Positions 9,225 through 20,345 of a stretch of 64,000 nucleotides of DNA are shown piece after piece. How positions within the stretch are numbered: the stretch's first letter is position 1; each line of letters starts with the position of its first letter. Made by a program: the position numbers and the translations under genes. Under the pieces are notes generated by a model, which was not told where the DNA came from, made no database searches, and saw nothing but the letters and a program-made list of their open reading frames with translations. This DNA comes from Saccharum officinarum (Eukaryota > Streptophyta > Magnoliopsida > Poales > Poaceae): contig CM036188.1 in the NCBI GenBank assembly GCA_020631735.1, positions 12,442,214 to 12,506,213 of the forward strand, written 5' to 3'.

Positions 9225-12130
9225 TGTAACACCTGAAAAAATTAAAATTGAGAATTAGAAGAAAAAAATTAGAGTTGAAAGAGTTTTAGTATGGGTTTAA
9301 ATAATTTAGATAATAATTAATGGGGAATTAGGATTTAAAATTTTAGATGGAATATTTGATGATGCATTCATGTTGTTGCATTTATTTTATTATGTGGTGT
9401 GGTTTTTATTTTTTTTTATTTGAATTGGATTTGCAAATTTATTTAAATGGTTTTGAAAACAAATAAAAAAGAAAAAGACTTACCTGCTGTGCTACTGGCG
9501 GCCTGGAGACCCGCTCGGGTCGGCCTGCCTTGCTCTCTCTCGCTGATGGGCCAACGAACCGAGTCCCCCGCTCCTCCTCGCGCCCGCGTGGGCCGGCCTA
9601 GGAAGTTGCAGCCGCGCGTCTCTCCCTTCAACGTTTCGCTGACGGATGGGGCCCTCTTGTCAGCGCCCTCTTCTACCTCGTGTCGTGACCGAGTTGGACA
9701 CGAGTGACTACCATCGTATCTCCACCGATTAATTTGGGATCTTCTAACCGAATACGGGGTTTTGGTGCTATAAGAGCGACGCCGCGACCCCCCTCACCCC
9801 TTTTTCCATCTAAAAACCGAGCCTAACCATGTGAAATCGAGCCTAGGAGCTTGGAACCCTAGGAAGGTTCGGTTGCTCGTCGTCGGAGCTTGCGGGTTGG
9901 TTTGAGCCCTTTTTATTCGCTTGGGTGAGTTCGCTATCTCCTTCTCTTCCTCCCCATGCTCTTCTTTAGGGTTGTGGTGCTTTGAATCGCGTGTTGGAAG
10001 TTTTTCGGTGAGTCGACAATGGCGCCGCCGCCCTCCCCGAGCCGCGTTCTCTCCTCGGGTCGTCATAGCGCTCCTAAACTGCATAGATGAGTTCGATTTG
10101 ACTTCCTATTTCGATTTGTGTTGGTGGCGGGGCGAGTTGTGGTCGGAAAAGGTGGATCCGAAGCTCTCCGGCGAGCTGCTTGCGTCGGTCATGGCGGCCA
10201 CCGACCGGATTTACTATAGATGGCCGGCTTCTTCTCTCTCTTGGATTGAACGGTAGTCGTCCATCCGGTGATCAACGGATAGGAAAACAAGATACCCCTT
10301 CGTCTTGATTTTTGCTAAAGAGACCCTGGAATTCTTTAAGGTTTAACCCGTGGTCCTTGGCGCATTACAAGAAATCCGTTTCTTCGTTTTGAAAGCGTAT
10401 TTCTTCTCGGTAAATCAGAAATACGTTTTCTAATATTTACAGTTTTGCCACTAAACTTGTTTTGGTCATAAAATTTTTGTTTTAACTCCGATTTGATCCG
10501 TTTAAGTTGCGTTAGGTTCATATTTGCGAGCTCTACATGTTGGTATAGTTGTACAGTGGGTTTGGGAAAATTAATTTTCGAGGTTATATTTAAATAATTA
10601 TTAATCTATAGGAAATCTTAGAAAATTCATAACTTTCACGTTTTAACTCCGAATTTTGTGATCTTTACGTCTATGTGATCGTAGGAACATGTAGAATAGT
10701 TTTACAAACTTTTATTACTATTTTGTTACTATTGGTGTACCGTTCTAATTATATCTCTTTGTTTGCTTCGTGTATGTTTGCTCGAATGCACGTGTGTTGT
10801 TGATTGGTGATCGAGTTTAGAATGTGAGCAGTTTCTAGATGATCAGGAGTATTACTTTGAGCCAGACCAGCAATATCATCAGAAAAGCTTTGATCAAGGC
10901 AAGTATAACATGGGACTATCCTTGTTACCTATTCACTGAAATTATCATACATATGCATATGTTTTCCTTGACAACCTTAGAGATTATAACTTAGGGATTG
11001 ATATCTTGATTCCTTGTCAACCTTGGGGATGCATTTGGGTAGCTGTTGCTAGTGCTTAATTATGAACAATGATCATGTAATTTGATTAATGGATTCAGCA
11101 ACCAACCATTAAGATGATTTTATTACTGTTGACAAAGGGGACTAGAGCGTTGTGTTGTGTTGATTGTTTGTCGCTCTAGTTACTCTTCATAAGGACTTAG
11201 TGATAACCGGGATATACAGTACAGCTGTGAGGGCTATATGGCTCTGGCTTTAGTTGCTTAAAGGATCTTTTCTAGCTTGTTAGTGGTTACCTTAAATGAC
11301 GTAAGAATGGCTTGCCACGTTGGGTGTAGGACATCCTCTAGTCAATGAGTATAGCCGAGAAGAAAGTGTGCCATTTAAAAAGGGGGCTCCTACATCTGTC
11401 TGCCGAGAGAATCTAATGGCCCTAACTTGTTAGACGAACCTTAAGTGGCTTTATATGATTTCCGGTGTTTTGGGGAGTCGCGAACCTATGCATTTGGAAG
11501 TTATGACTCACAGTGAAAGTGTACACCTTTGCGCAGAGTTAAAAATTGATATACTAGCCGTGCTCACGGATACGAGCGGCCTTGGGAATTCTTACAGAAT
11601 AGTTGATCATAATTATTATATCATGCTTAATTTCTGTTGTTATTATTATGCTCATGTTAATTGCTATTCATTATCCTGATTACAATTGATCATTGGTTCA
11701 TTAACGGGAAGTGGATTATCTTGTTGCTACCTAATTGCTAATTATATGATGAATAAAAGCTAAACGCAGTCAAACAGTGTCTAGTCTTTTTGTGCCTCAT
11801 AAACCCTGTGTTATACTTATTGAGTTTGACATAGACTCACCCTTGCTATTTCCACCATAACAGATGAAGATTATGAGGAACATTATCGTAATGAGTACTA
11901 GTCTTGGTGTCAACCTATCAACCGTGTCCCTATGTTTGGAGTTTCCGCTGGAGATCTACTATTAGTTATTATTATTTATTGTTCAAGACTATGTGTTAAA
12001 TATTTATTCGCTATGTAATAAGCACTATGATGATACTATGTAATTTGTCTACTTATGTGTGCGATCATATCCTGGAGCGCACATGAGTCTTTTATGCATC
12101 CTATTTTTGTCCTTGAAAATGGTTGTGACA
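9225..12130 (+). repeat. GYP-A 3' LTR (about 2.9 kb)
   Basis: The repeat starts TGTAACACCTGAAAA right after the PPT. The end at ...GGTTGTGACA is placed because sequence beyond it is a Stowaway MITE end; TG...CA termini are kept. It has a GC-rich part at 9480-10260, following a TATA-like element, and AT-rich flanks. Small frames inside it (9447-9707, 9921-10256, 11455-11679 and others) have no recognisable motif. There is no second LTR copy in the window to confirm the right edge. Confidence 0.65.
9767..9776 (+). promoter_or_regulatory. GYP-A LTR TATA-like box
   Basis: GCTATAAGAG, followed by a GC-rich stretch of cytosine runs that would form the transcript leader. Its position inside the LTR fits a U3/R boundary. 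This is inference from motif and context only. Confidence 0.4.
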
Positions 12131-12187
12131 TTAGGAGACTGTGTAATTCTAAATTGCGCCAGATAAAATGGACCGGAGGGAGTATTA
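12131..12187. mobile_element. Stowaway-like MITE end (truncated)
   Basis: The stretch ends in GGACCGGAGGGAGTA, the mirror of the Stowaway terminal repeat TACTCCCTCCGTCC. Only one end is present; the other side is the GYP-A LTR, suggesting GYP-A inserted into this MITE. Confidence 0.5.
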
Positions 12188-12649
12188 GGCATAGATTGTT
12201 TGGTGTGCGAAATAAAATAGTTCATTCTTCTCTTTTTTTATTAAAAATAAAATGAACTAGAAACAACGCGCGGGAACGCCGCGCACCTGCAAGTGTTAGG
12301 CTAGCCCGCGTCCCCGCGATGCCAAAGTGGAGAGGAGCGCGGCTTTGCCGTGCCCTTGCTAAGCAGTGAACCGATCAAGACAACAAAATGATTTGACGTG
12401 GCTTGTAGATCTATCCAAACTTGAGGATATGAGCTCTAGATTTTGACATATCGGACATATTGGAGAAACAATTAGTTAGTAGCAGCAGTGTACTGCCTTC
12501 TGGTAAAGATCAATGCGCATGGAGAATATTGTGGCTCAAACTAGCGTTATTGCTAGAAGTTAAGATATTGTCTGCTTAACCACTTGGAAGTAGATGTAAG
12601 TCGGGGCAAATAAAACTCTCCATTATCTGGTAGCTAGAGAGCGATGGAC
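12188..12649. other. Spacer without a recognisable gene
   Basis: Mixed-composition sequence with a short GC-rich patch (12260-12365). I see no coding signal, terminal repeats or RNA gene. Confidence 0.5.
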
Positions 12650-12708
12650 CAAAAAATGGTTGAAAATTTTGTATTTTTGTTATTATTAGGGATAGATAAT
12701 ATATAACA

Positions 12709-12802
<94 letters not shown>

Positions 12803-13105
12803 GTGAAGATTTTCCACAATACAAAGCAAGGTATTGTAAAAGAAAACCGCTCAACTGTCAGTAGATATAGGTGATGTTTTCGTCAGAGGAGGGGAGGGCC
12901 AAAGAGAAATGGCCACGACAAAGACATCGAGGGTTGTCATTGTCGCACTTCAATAGTACAGTCGGCGCTCCTCTCGATTGTCTGATCGGCCTGTATCTTT
13001 GAGAATAAACTATCATAAGCCGTAGATAAGATGTAAACTTCACCAGACTCAAGAAATTGGTTCCACAGTCATCAATATCAAATATGAGGACCACATCAAC
13101 GAAAT
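12650..13105 (-). repeat. Duplicated segment, copy 1 (holds the AT microsatellite)
   Basis: From 12650 to 13105 the sequence matches 14075-14430 closely. Shared landmarks include AGGGATAGATAATATATAAC, GTGAAGATTTTCC, AGGAGGGGAGGGCC and GAGGACCACATCAACGA. On the minus strand it has short coding-like stretches (an Asp/Phe-rich DVVLIFDID-like motif) that I cannot assign to a family. The copies differ by the microsatellite and by scattered substitutions. Confidence 0.7.
12710..12799. repeat. (AT)n microsatellite, about 44 repeats
   Basis: An almost uninterrupted TA/AT run of about 90 bp. The paralogous position at 14167-14182 has only a few AT units. Translated Ile-Tyr repeats across it are artefacts. 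Confidence 0.95.
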
Positions 13106-13108
13106 TGC

Positions 13109-13330
13109 ATGGAAATTGCATGCTTGCCTTCACTTGTTGGTGAGGGTGGCGACTGTAGCAGCTTGACTATCCGTGCATCCTTGTCATTGTCCCTAACCTC
13201 CTCGCCGAGCTCCTGCAACAAGACGGTGCTGCTGGCCAAGCAAGCAATGCGTCTCGTGGGACGCGAGGTGGCCCTCAGCGTCAACGTGCACCATGCCGTT
13301 GCCGATGGCCGCTTGCCGTGAAGCTAGCAG
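13109..13330 (+). pseudogene. BAHD acyltransferase fragment
   Basis: The plus-strand frame ending at 13321 has the BAHD catalytic motif in LSVNVHHAVADGR, where HXXXD is the general-base signature of this family. It is preceded by a typical VLLAKQAMRLVG segment. BAHD enzymes transfer acyl groups from acyl-CoA to alcohols or amines (phenolics, anthocyanins, terpenoids) in the cytosol. A full enzyme has about 430-460 residues; here only about 65 codons are readable. A stop follows directly after the motif, and neither the upstream N-terminal half nor the downstream DFGWG motif is seen. It is a gene fragment or a badly decayed pseudogene. The subfamily cannot be told. Confidence 0.6.
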
Positions 13331-14074
13331 GTTGCTTCTTCCTTGTCCCATGGATCAAAGCACGTTGTTATTTCATCGTATTTGCTCGATAGACGTCAGC
13401 AGCTCGACCTCTTTGAACCTCCGTAAATCCTAGCGATAACGTCAGTGTGGTGGTATTTGCAGTGCACCCAATTGACATTGATGCGCCGGCAAATAGAGTC
13501 CTGACCAAATACGGCCACAAAAGGGCCTAAATCGGAGCACATATGAAAGAAACGTTGTGTTCGGTATATAGAGTAGGATAGGATTCGAAGCGTTTTTCAA
13601 TTTGTATTTTTATTTGACATAATAATACCATGTGTTTGCTTCGTTTCCCTCTCCTCTACATGCATCAGATTTGAACAAGGGTCCATGTGCATGCATGCAT
13701 CACATACGTTGCATGCCATGAATCGGCCACGTCTTAGAATCAAGAGAGTCTGGATTGCAAGTCAGGCTTTATCCAATATATTGATTTAAACGTGAGCTTA
13801 CAAGACTCCATGAGATATCCATGCAACAAGGATAATCTGTAGCTTTCAATCTAGCCGTTAGAGATAATATATTTCCTAATTTATACTTGTATTTTTTTCC
13901 TATTTGAGTTAAGATTTCTATATAACATACTAAGAATCGGAGACATCTATTTGGATTAGGATTCCTATAACTATCTATATTACTTTAGGAACTCTGTCCA
14001 ATATGTGTCATATAAACATGAGAGTTGCAGAGATAAAAAAAATCCATATTCACAAAGTTAGTTAAGGGAAGAGG
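13331..14074. other. Spacer, possibly decayed BAHD downstream sequence
   Basis: There is no intact frame. Short stretches at 13440-13545 could be remains of the acyltransferase reading frame but are too degraded to claim. The rest is AT-rich with no recognisable element. Confidence 0.35.
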
Positions 14075-14430
14075 ACAAAAAAATGGATGGACGAAAAATA
14101 AACCTGAAATTTTGCCTCTTTATTATTATATTAGGTATAGATTAGGGATAGATAATATATAACAGCATATATATATTTATATTAAAATGTGAAGATTTTC
14201 CGCAATCAGAGGAGGGGAGGGCCCAAGAAAAGTGGCCACGACAAAGACATCGAGGGTTGTCATTCTCGCACTTCAATAGTACAGTTGATGCTCCCCTGGA
14301 GTGTTTGATCGGCCTTGTGTCTTTGACAATAAACTATCATAAGCCATAGATAAGATGTAAACTTCACCGGACTTAAAGAAATTGGTTCCGCAACCATCAA
14401 TGTCAAATACGAGGACCACATCAACGACTG
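14075..14430 (-). repeat. Duplicated segment, copy 2
   Basis: This is the paralogue of 12650-13105 in the same orientation, about 1.4 kb away. It ends where copy 1 runs into the BAHD fragment: after GAGGACCACATCAACGA the sequences diverge. It lacks the long AT tract. Confidence 0.7.
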
Positions 14431-15020
14431 TTGGAGGTCAACCCGAACGCTAAAAGCTGCTTCGTCACTTCCACGTCTGCAGAGTAACAGAAAACACAGA
14501 TTGACGAAGAAGGTAAACTTGGTCTGCATGCGCAACACGCCAGCGGTCGTCGTGGAAGGAACGTGTCACCCGGATGGGCCCGCGGCGTTCCCCTGCATGC
14601 CTTGCAAGACGTAGAGGCGGGTCCCACTCCAACCACACTGCACAGGAGCAGCGAAAACGGGTCCACAACACAAGCCCCGTGACGGACCTGCGACACCTGC
14701 CGCTCGTCGGCCGGCGGGCGGCGGGCGAGCACCGAGTCTCCATCCGCCCGTGTCGCTGCGACCCGTCGCCATCTGAGGCAGCGGTTTGCAATAGCGACTG
14801 AGGTGGCCCCGACGTGGGAGCCCCGTAGCAGCGCGGCGAGGATGTCGAGGTAGGAGACGATGGCAGCAGTCCTGAGGACCGCCGGCGTTGGAGATGACAA
14901 GAGGCGTGTCGATGTCGGTGACCTTGACAGCACTGTTGTCGACGTTGTTGCTGGCCATGGTTCTGCCTCGGCTCGATTCGGTTGGGAGAAGCACCGTGCA
15001 GCCCACACAGCAGCCTCATC
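14431..15020 (-). other. GC-rich segment with overlapping open frames, unassigned
   Basis: Three minus-strand frames stay open over about 440-630 bp, which high GC content alone can cause. The frame containing an ATG at 14958 begins MASNNVDNSAVKVTDID, with an alternative upstream ATG at 15006, and has a plausible plant-like N-terminus, but neighbouring frames are equally long and I recognise no domain. It may be a first exon or a decayed gene. I do not assign a function. Confidence 0.25.
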
Positions 15021-15224
15021 GTTGTGTGTTGCGCATGAGTAGAAGAGGGCTTTATTTTAGTACCCACCTCATCGCTTTGGAGGAGCCGGCCCACCTACCC
15101 TCCCTGCCTGCGAGGTCGCCGAGAAGAAGAGGCAGGGGGCGGAGGCTACAAAATGCCGGGGGCTGCCTCTCTCCACTCGCGTTGCGGTTGCGGGAAGAGG
15201 GGGTATTGCCGAGGTGTTAGGTTT

Positions 15225-15442
15225 AGAGCCCGTTTGGTTCGGCTCTTCACAGCTCCGGCTCCTCCACGCAGCGACTGTGCAACCCTGTAGATCACTTTAC
15301 CGACAAAAAAAAATAGCTCCGGCTCCACTTGCCACCAGACACGAGCTTGACGAGCTGCGTTTGAGGTGCTCCGCCAGGTTCTGCCACAGGACCCGCATAG
15401 TGGCAGAGCCGGAGCCAGCGCGAGCGCCACCAAATAGGCCCT
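15225..15442. mobile_element. hAT-type MITE
   Basis: The left end GAGCCCGTTTGGTTC and the right end, read in reverse as GGGCCTATTTGGTGG, form imperfect terminal inverted repeats. Inner arms GCTCCGGCTCC and GAGCCGGAGCC pair again. The length of about 215 bp and these termini are typical of grass hAT-derived MITEs. A clear 8-bp target duplication is not visible. Confidence 0.6.
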
Positions 15443-15920
15443 TACTCTTCATGCGAAGCAACGACGGAGCAACGACGGACCACGATGGAAGCAGTAGATA
15501 TTTTTTTAGAGTATGTCTATGCCGCGCTCGAGTGTCTCGATTTTTTTTCTTCACCGTCTTCTTCCTCCTCCCAACACATTGCTACCACCCAACGCTCAGC
15601 GCCGACGCCCCGCCACAGTGCAGTAGGGTCTCGCCCAAGCTCCATAGCCACGCTACCGCACCCGTGGCAGCCTCCTTCTTCCCCTCCCCACTCCCGCCGC
15701 CTCTTCCCCTCTCCACTCCCGCCGCCGCCATGACCATGGGCGCCCCGCCCCGAACTGGCTCGGTCGCCTCTTCCGCCGCCAAAACCCTAACACCACCCTC
15801 CCACCCGCCTGGCGAGATGGAGAAGAATCAGTGTGAAGGAGAGAAACACTTGAGTTATGTACAGATTTACCGACTTTTTGAGAGATGTGCGTTAACGAGT
15901 TACCATTTGCATGTAACGCA
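15443..15920. other. Pyrimidine-rich spacer
   Basis: A C/T-rich tract at 15545-15730 gives Pro/Ser-rich translations in several frames. No frame has a recognisable domain, and I see no supported gene. Confidence 0.4.
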
Positions 15921-16010
15921 GCATCAGTGATGGCAGTGCTGCACTGCCCATTGAAACACCAGGGAGCATCAGTGATGGCAGTGCTGCACTGCCCATTCAA
16001 ACACCAGGGA
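15921..16010. repeat. 45-bp tandem duplication containing a perfect palindrome
   Basis: Two adjacent 45-bp units start at 15921 and 15966 and differ at about one base. Each carries GGCAGTGCTGCACTGCC, an inverted repeat with a single-base centre. Confidence 0.9.
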
Positions 16011-16254
16011 GAGGCTCAACGGACAGTTAGACTTTCAGTTGCCGTTTTTGCAAAGGCATTATCTGGAGGGCAACGCCATACCATGGAAGCTTGCTCACAG
16101 TAAAGAAAAAAATAGTTTGAACCGGATTACATACATAATTAATATAAGACAAAACGATCAAAGGGCATGAACCCAACAGTTAAAGAGTTCATCCCCCAAG
16201 AGATAATTGTTATCTATGGCTAAACAAACAACAAAATCAGGCACGTGCATCCAG

Positions 16255-19200
16255 CTAACTTCTTCCGAACCGGACATGGGTGTTGCTGGCAGCGAATCTT
16301 GATGATGAGAAACCATGTTTCTTAGTGCTGGGTGAATAATTTGAGTTCTGTGATGTCGTACCGTGGTTGTGCCTTCGTGAAGACTGAGTGAAATAGTCAT
16401 CACCAGACAAGAATTGGTGGTTTGTGTAAGACTTCTTGGGAGTAGATGGGGAACCCCACCCATTGGATTTGTACTTCTTAAATGGTAGATCATCACCACC
16501 AGTCCACCCACCCCTCGATTTGGATTTATGATGAGGTGTGCCAATTCTTTCCTCAAAATGGGGGCTTTTCCTTTTGCTTGTTTTACGGGCATCATGAGGA
16601 GCTGATCTAGCACTGGAATCCTTTTTCCATTTTTCCTTCCTCTGACTGTGTGATGATGACTTGCCTTTCGACCGATCGGACTGCAGAAAAGAAAAAAATA
16701 ACAGGAACTTAAATACAGGTAACTACTGTTATTGGAAGGTAATTTGCGGGATGCTTATAACAACCTTGCCATTCTTTGTGCAGCCACGTGCAAAGTGACC
16801 TTCCTCGCCACATTTGTAGCATAAGGTTGGAGTTGTGACAGCACTAGTTTCCCTGCGTTGCTTGGCACATCCCTATAATAGAAGGTCCAATGTTAATCAC
16901 CTGCCATGAGAAGCAACATGTGGCAACAGTAGAAATTAGATGACTTATAATAAGCATTGAAACTTACCAGACCAAAATGACCAGATTGGGCACAATTATA
17001 ACAGCTAATTTGTTTCGGACAATTGTCAGAGAAGTCGGAACAACATAGATGGCCCTTCTGATTACACACGTAGCATCTTATTTGCTGCATAATCAAAAAA
17101 TACAATTATTAAGGGGTAAGCTCTTCTACATAATCCATGACTTTGTCACTGTAACCTTGCAGCTGGGATACTATTGCACTGCACAAATAGTTAAGTATAT
17201 CACATAGAAGGCACCTATCTTATCCTGTAATACATGTTGTAGATTCAAAACATTGCACATGCAAGTTTCAGGGATCCTGTTATGGAAGGGAAGGCACAGC
17301 ATAAAATTTACCCGGTTGACTTACAGAAACATCAAACATATGTCTTACAGCTACAGCCTAGTCACCTAGCCCACAACAATTTGCATCCAAAAATAAAAAA
17401 TCTACCTCATATTTAATTCCTTTATAGGCTTTTTTTCGGACCAACACTAGAGGAAAACAAATGCCAACAAACAAAAATCCCATTATGGCAACAATATAAC
17501 AAATTAGCTCAAACAAGGCAAAGAAGCACTACCTCGATATCATCTAGTGCGTAATCATTGGTACATCCAAACATGTCATGACCTGTTTCTCCACATCTTA
17601 AACATAATGTGGATTGATGATCATTCCTCTTGTTCTTATCAGGGCAGTCCTTCGCCATATGGCCTCCTTTTTTGCAGATGAAACAGTCTTGACCCTGTGA
17701 AATTTATTAATGGTTTGTTTATTCTTGAGAATGCTAAACACCGACAACAACCATCATAAAAATCATTACAGGAACAATATATAAAGATAATAGTACCAAA
17801 ACAGATGAATAACACAGAAGATTGAAACAAACAAAAGAAAACTTGGTCATTCTTTACTTTGAATACAAAGGCAGGCATGAATATGGAAAGGAATATATCA
17901 CAAACTCATTTGAAATTATAAATCATAAAGATAAAGATAATGCTACTGCTCAAATGGTGTGAACAAGCATGAGAATAGGAAAAGTTAACTTAGTGAAGAG
18001 AGGGAAAAGGTATAAAGTACAGGAATCAAAAGATGAGCTGCATGATGAGTATAAAGGAGTTGTTTAACCAAAGTCAATAGTAGATCTAGTTTGAAGGAAG
18101 CATATGTGTTGCGCTAAGATATCACATCCAGTGCACTTGGTACAGCAAATCAGTAATAATTGATGAACTTCCTTTCTGTCTAGAAATGCATGCGCTCATA
18201 GAGAGACAGGAAAGGCAAATTTTCTACAAATGTTTGAAGTAACAAAGTTCAAGATATATTTCCTTTTCTGCTAGAAATACGGGTGTTCTTAACAATTCGA
18301 TGCAGATATTGTAAGAATGTTCCAAGTAACAAGCTTAAGATATATTTCTTGAAGGCATCACAGCATGGGCAAAGTACACTTGCAAGATTGCAAAATTGAA
18401 ACCTAAACAAGGTGAAACATGTTAAAATTAAAAGAGTTGAACTATCATCCTACACAGAAACATTACCCTCAAACAACAAAAAACTAAATAGATTGAGCTA
18501 GTCAAGGGCATGAATGGACATACCCAAGTCACCGAGTGATAATCCCTCGGAGATAGGGGGACCAACCTGTGTGCACTGCTTTGCATTGTGCCCGAACAAC
18601 CCACAAACAAAGCAAGGCTTCTTCCGCTTTTCCATTGGGCAGTTTGCAGCTACATGTCCTTCCTCGCTACAATTAAAACAAGTCTCCAACAATGTTTCCC
18701 CAGGATCAAAGTATCTTGGTATGCGCTGGTCACAAGTAAAGGCAACACAATGGTAAGCTTACATTAGCAGCACAAACACAATAAATTCACATGTCACTTA
18801 CAAGGAGCTTCCGCAGAACCATATTGTCAGATGCAGGGACATCAGCCCCATCTTCAGTGAGCACCGATTCTGCTGTCCCAATTGGCCCCTCCTGGGTGCT
18901 ACCAACCTGAAGCCAAAAAGAATAAATCCACCACTCATTACTGCCTCTAAAGGAGATAAACCTAGCATTTTGTTCCCAAGGAAGGAACACTGAGCTCAAA
19001 AGGTTTTTAACTTAATCCACAGCAAAAGAAGGCACTCGGGATATCAGTCTTCAGATAATCTTCAATTTCAAATGAAATCAGCTAATTCTGGCCAGCAACA
19101 GCAGGACGAGCAAAGATGCTACTTTGCACTCATAATCAGCTTAATTCAGAAGCTACCCCTAAGCTCACAATAGAGGGGGAGTAGGCACTAGGCAGTACAA

Positions 19201-19801
19201 TCACTCGATTCTATATGGGATTGCTTAGCTATAAGCATTGAACCACGAATTTCACTGTTGAATTGAACACAACACCCACACTAGAGGGGGAGTAGGCACT
19301 AGGCAGGGATTGCTTAGCTATAAGCACTGAACCTTCACTGTTGAATTGAACACAGCACCCATACCAAAGGAATAAGAGCTAAGGGGGAGGGGAATGCTCA
19401 AGCCTCAAGCTTACCTCCTTCTCTTCCTCCTCTACGGCGCCGGGCGCCGCAGCAGCCTCGGTCGCATCCTTCCGATGCTTCTTCCTCTGCTTCCGGCGCT
19501 CCTTCTTCTTCTGCTGCTTCCTCCGGGGCTCATCCGCCTCAGCGAGCTCCACCACGGCGTACTCGTCGACCTCCTCGTCGCCAGAGGACACCGAGAGCAG
19601 GTCGGCGAACCCGGGCACCCCGCCGCCGGACGCCCCGCGCCGCTTCCGCTGCGCACGCGCGACGATCTCCAGGCTGAGGTCCTCGTTCCCCAGCTCGTCG
19701 TCGTCGTCGCCGGCGCCGGGGCGCGGCTGCTGGGAAGGCGGGGAACCATCTTCGTCCAGGTCTGGGTCCCGACGCGCCCTCGAGCGCCAGCGCTGGGCCA
19801 T
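16255..19801 (-). CDS. Seven-zinc-knuckle CCHC protein (Air1/2-ZCCHC7-like), 7 exons
   Basis: Minus-strand exons: 19415-19801, 18802-18906, 18567-18725, 17533-17694, 16968-17084, 16765-16872 and 16255-16680, all joined at GT-AG introns and giving about 487 residues. Exon 1 is acidic then Lys/Arg-rich (nuclear-type, EEEEKE end). Zinc knuckles C-x2-C-x4-H-x4-C: two in exon 3 (CFNCSEEGHVAANC, CFVCGLFGHNAKQC), two in exon 4 (CFICKKGGHMAKDC, CLRCGETGHDMFGC), a longer variant in exon 5 (CYVCNQKGHLCC...), one split across exons 5/6 (CYNCAQSGHFGL then GC) and one in exon 6 (CYKCGEEGHFARGC). The tail is Ser/Lys/Arg/Gly-rich. Yeast Air1/2 and animal ZCCHC7 present RNA to the TRAMP complex for nuclear exosome decay; the same role here is inferred. 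The start is the first ATG, in a GC-rich leader; an upstream in-frame ATG was not seen. Exon lengths are all multiples of three. Confidence 0.88.
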
Positions 19802-20226
19802 CGGCGGCTGCGGCGGCGGGCGAGGGGCAGATGAAGAAACCCTAGCGCGCTCGATCTGGAGGCGGCGCGGAGAAGTGGGATGGGAAAGCCTTGCCAGCGG
19901 CTCTTCGTCTGCTCGTGCCGTCGTGCGGGCCCGAGAGCGCGGGCCGATGCAATGGTGGTGCGGGCCCCGCTGGTCAGGGTGTGATGTGTTTTTTTTTTTT
20001 GTGCGACTTGATGTGTTTGGTTGAATCCTTTTGGCTGTGGACGCATGCCTACTCGCCTCACCTTAGAAGTGTTTGGCCAGTTGAAGGTAAGAAGCAGAGA
20101 TAAGATAGGGCATAATACGTCCATATTGGTGGTAGGGTACATCATAAACAGAAACAGAGGATACATGGTAAATCGAAATAGATGAGTAGATCATCGTTAT
20201 TGGCATTAATAGTGCTATATTGACAT
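19802..20226. other. 5' leader and upstream region of the zinc-knuckle gene
   Basis: GC-rich up to about 19980, consistent with a plant 5' UTR and proximal promoter on the minus strand. A poly-T run lies at 19989-20000. No TATA box is convincing. Plus-strand frames here (for example 19394-19834) mirror exon 1 and are not genes. Confidence 0.4.
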
Positions 20227-20345
20227 GTTCGTTTAGCTGAAATTTAGCTTATGCTAAAGCTGATCTGAAATATTGTGAGAGAAAAACACTATTCTTTCAC
20301 TGAAAGTACTGCTGAAGTAGTGCTGCACAAGAAAAAAACAAAAAA
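20227..20345. mobile_element. hAT-type MITE fragment
   Basis: GTTCGTTTAGCTGAAATTTA, followed by TGTGAGAGAAAAACAC and CTGAAAGTACTGCTGAAG, resembles the common grass MITE with GTTCGTTTGGCTG ends. The right terminus is not clear, so it is a fragment. Confidence 0.45.

Larger units (their letters stand above)
5521..12130 (+). mobile_element. GYP-A: decayed Ty3/Gypsy chromovirus (Tekay-type), 5' end displaced by COP
   Basis: The plus-strand order is end of gag, CCHC knuckle, protease, reverse transcriptase, RNase H, integrase, C-terminal chromodomain, PPT and 3' LTR. A chromodomain and an LTR opening TGTAACACC indicate the Tekay/Del group of chromoviruses. The 5' LTR and most of gag are not here, because COP interrupts gag at 5520/5521 and the remainder should lie left of the window. 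The coding region holds several stops, one frameshift and a changed catalytic residue, so the copy is dead. The right LTR boundary is my best estimate. Confidence 0.88.

Noticed and set aside
12576..12854. Minus-strand frames with long Ile-Tyr repeats
   Set aside because: They are translations of the (AT)n microsatellite.
13681..13720. CATGCATG-rich stretch as a seed-type RY promoter element
   Set aside because: No gene lies downstream in a suitable position, and the motif is short.
16158..16613. Minus frame of 151 codons overlapping the last exon of the zinc-knuckle gene
   Set aside because: Wrong phase; the exon in phase with the splice acceptor at 16680 gives a Ser/Lys-rich tail and a stop at 16255-16257.
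19394..20166. Long frames opposite and out of phase with exon 1 of the zinc-knuckle gene
   Set aside because: GC-rich exon shadow; only the 19801 minus frame gives a sensible acidic/basic N-terminus and a splice donor in phase.
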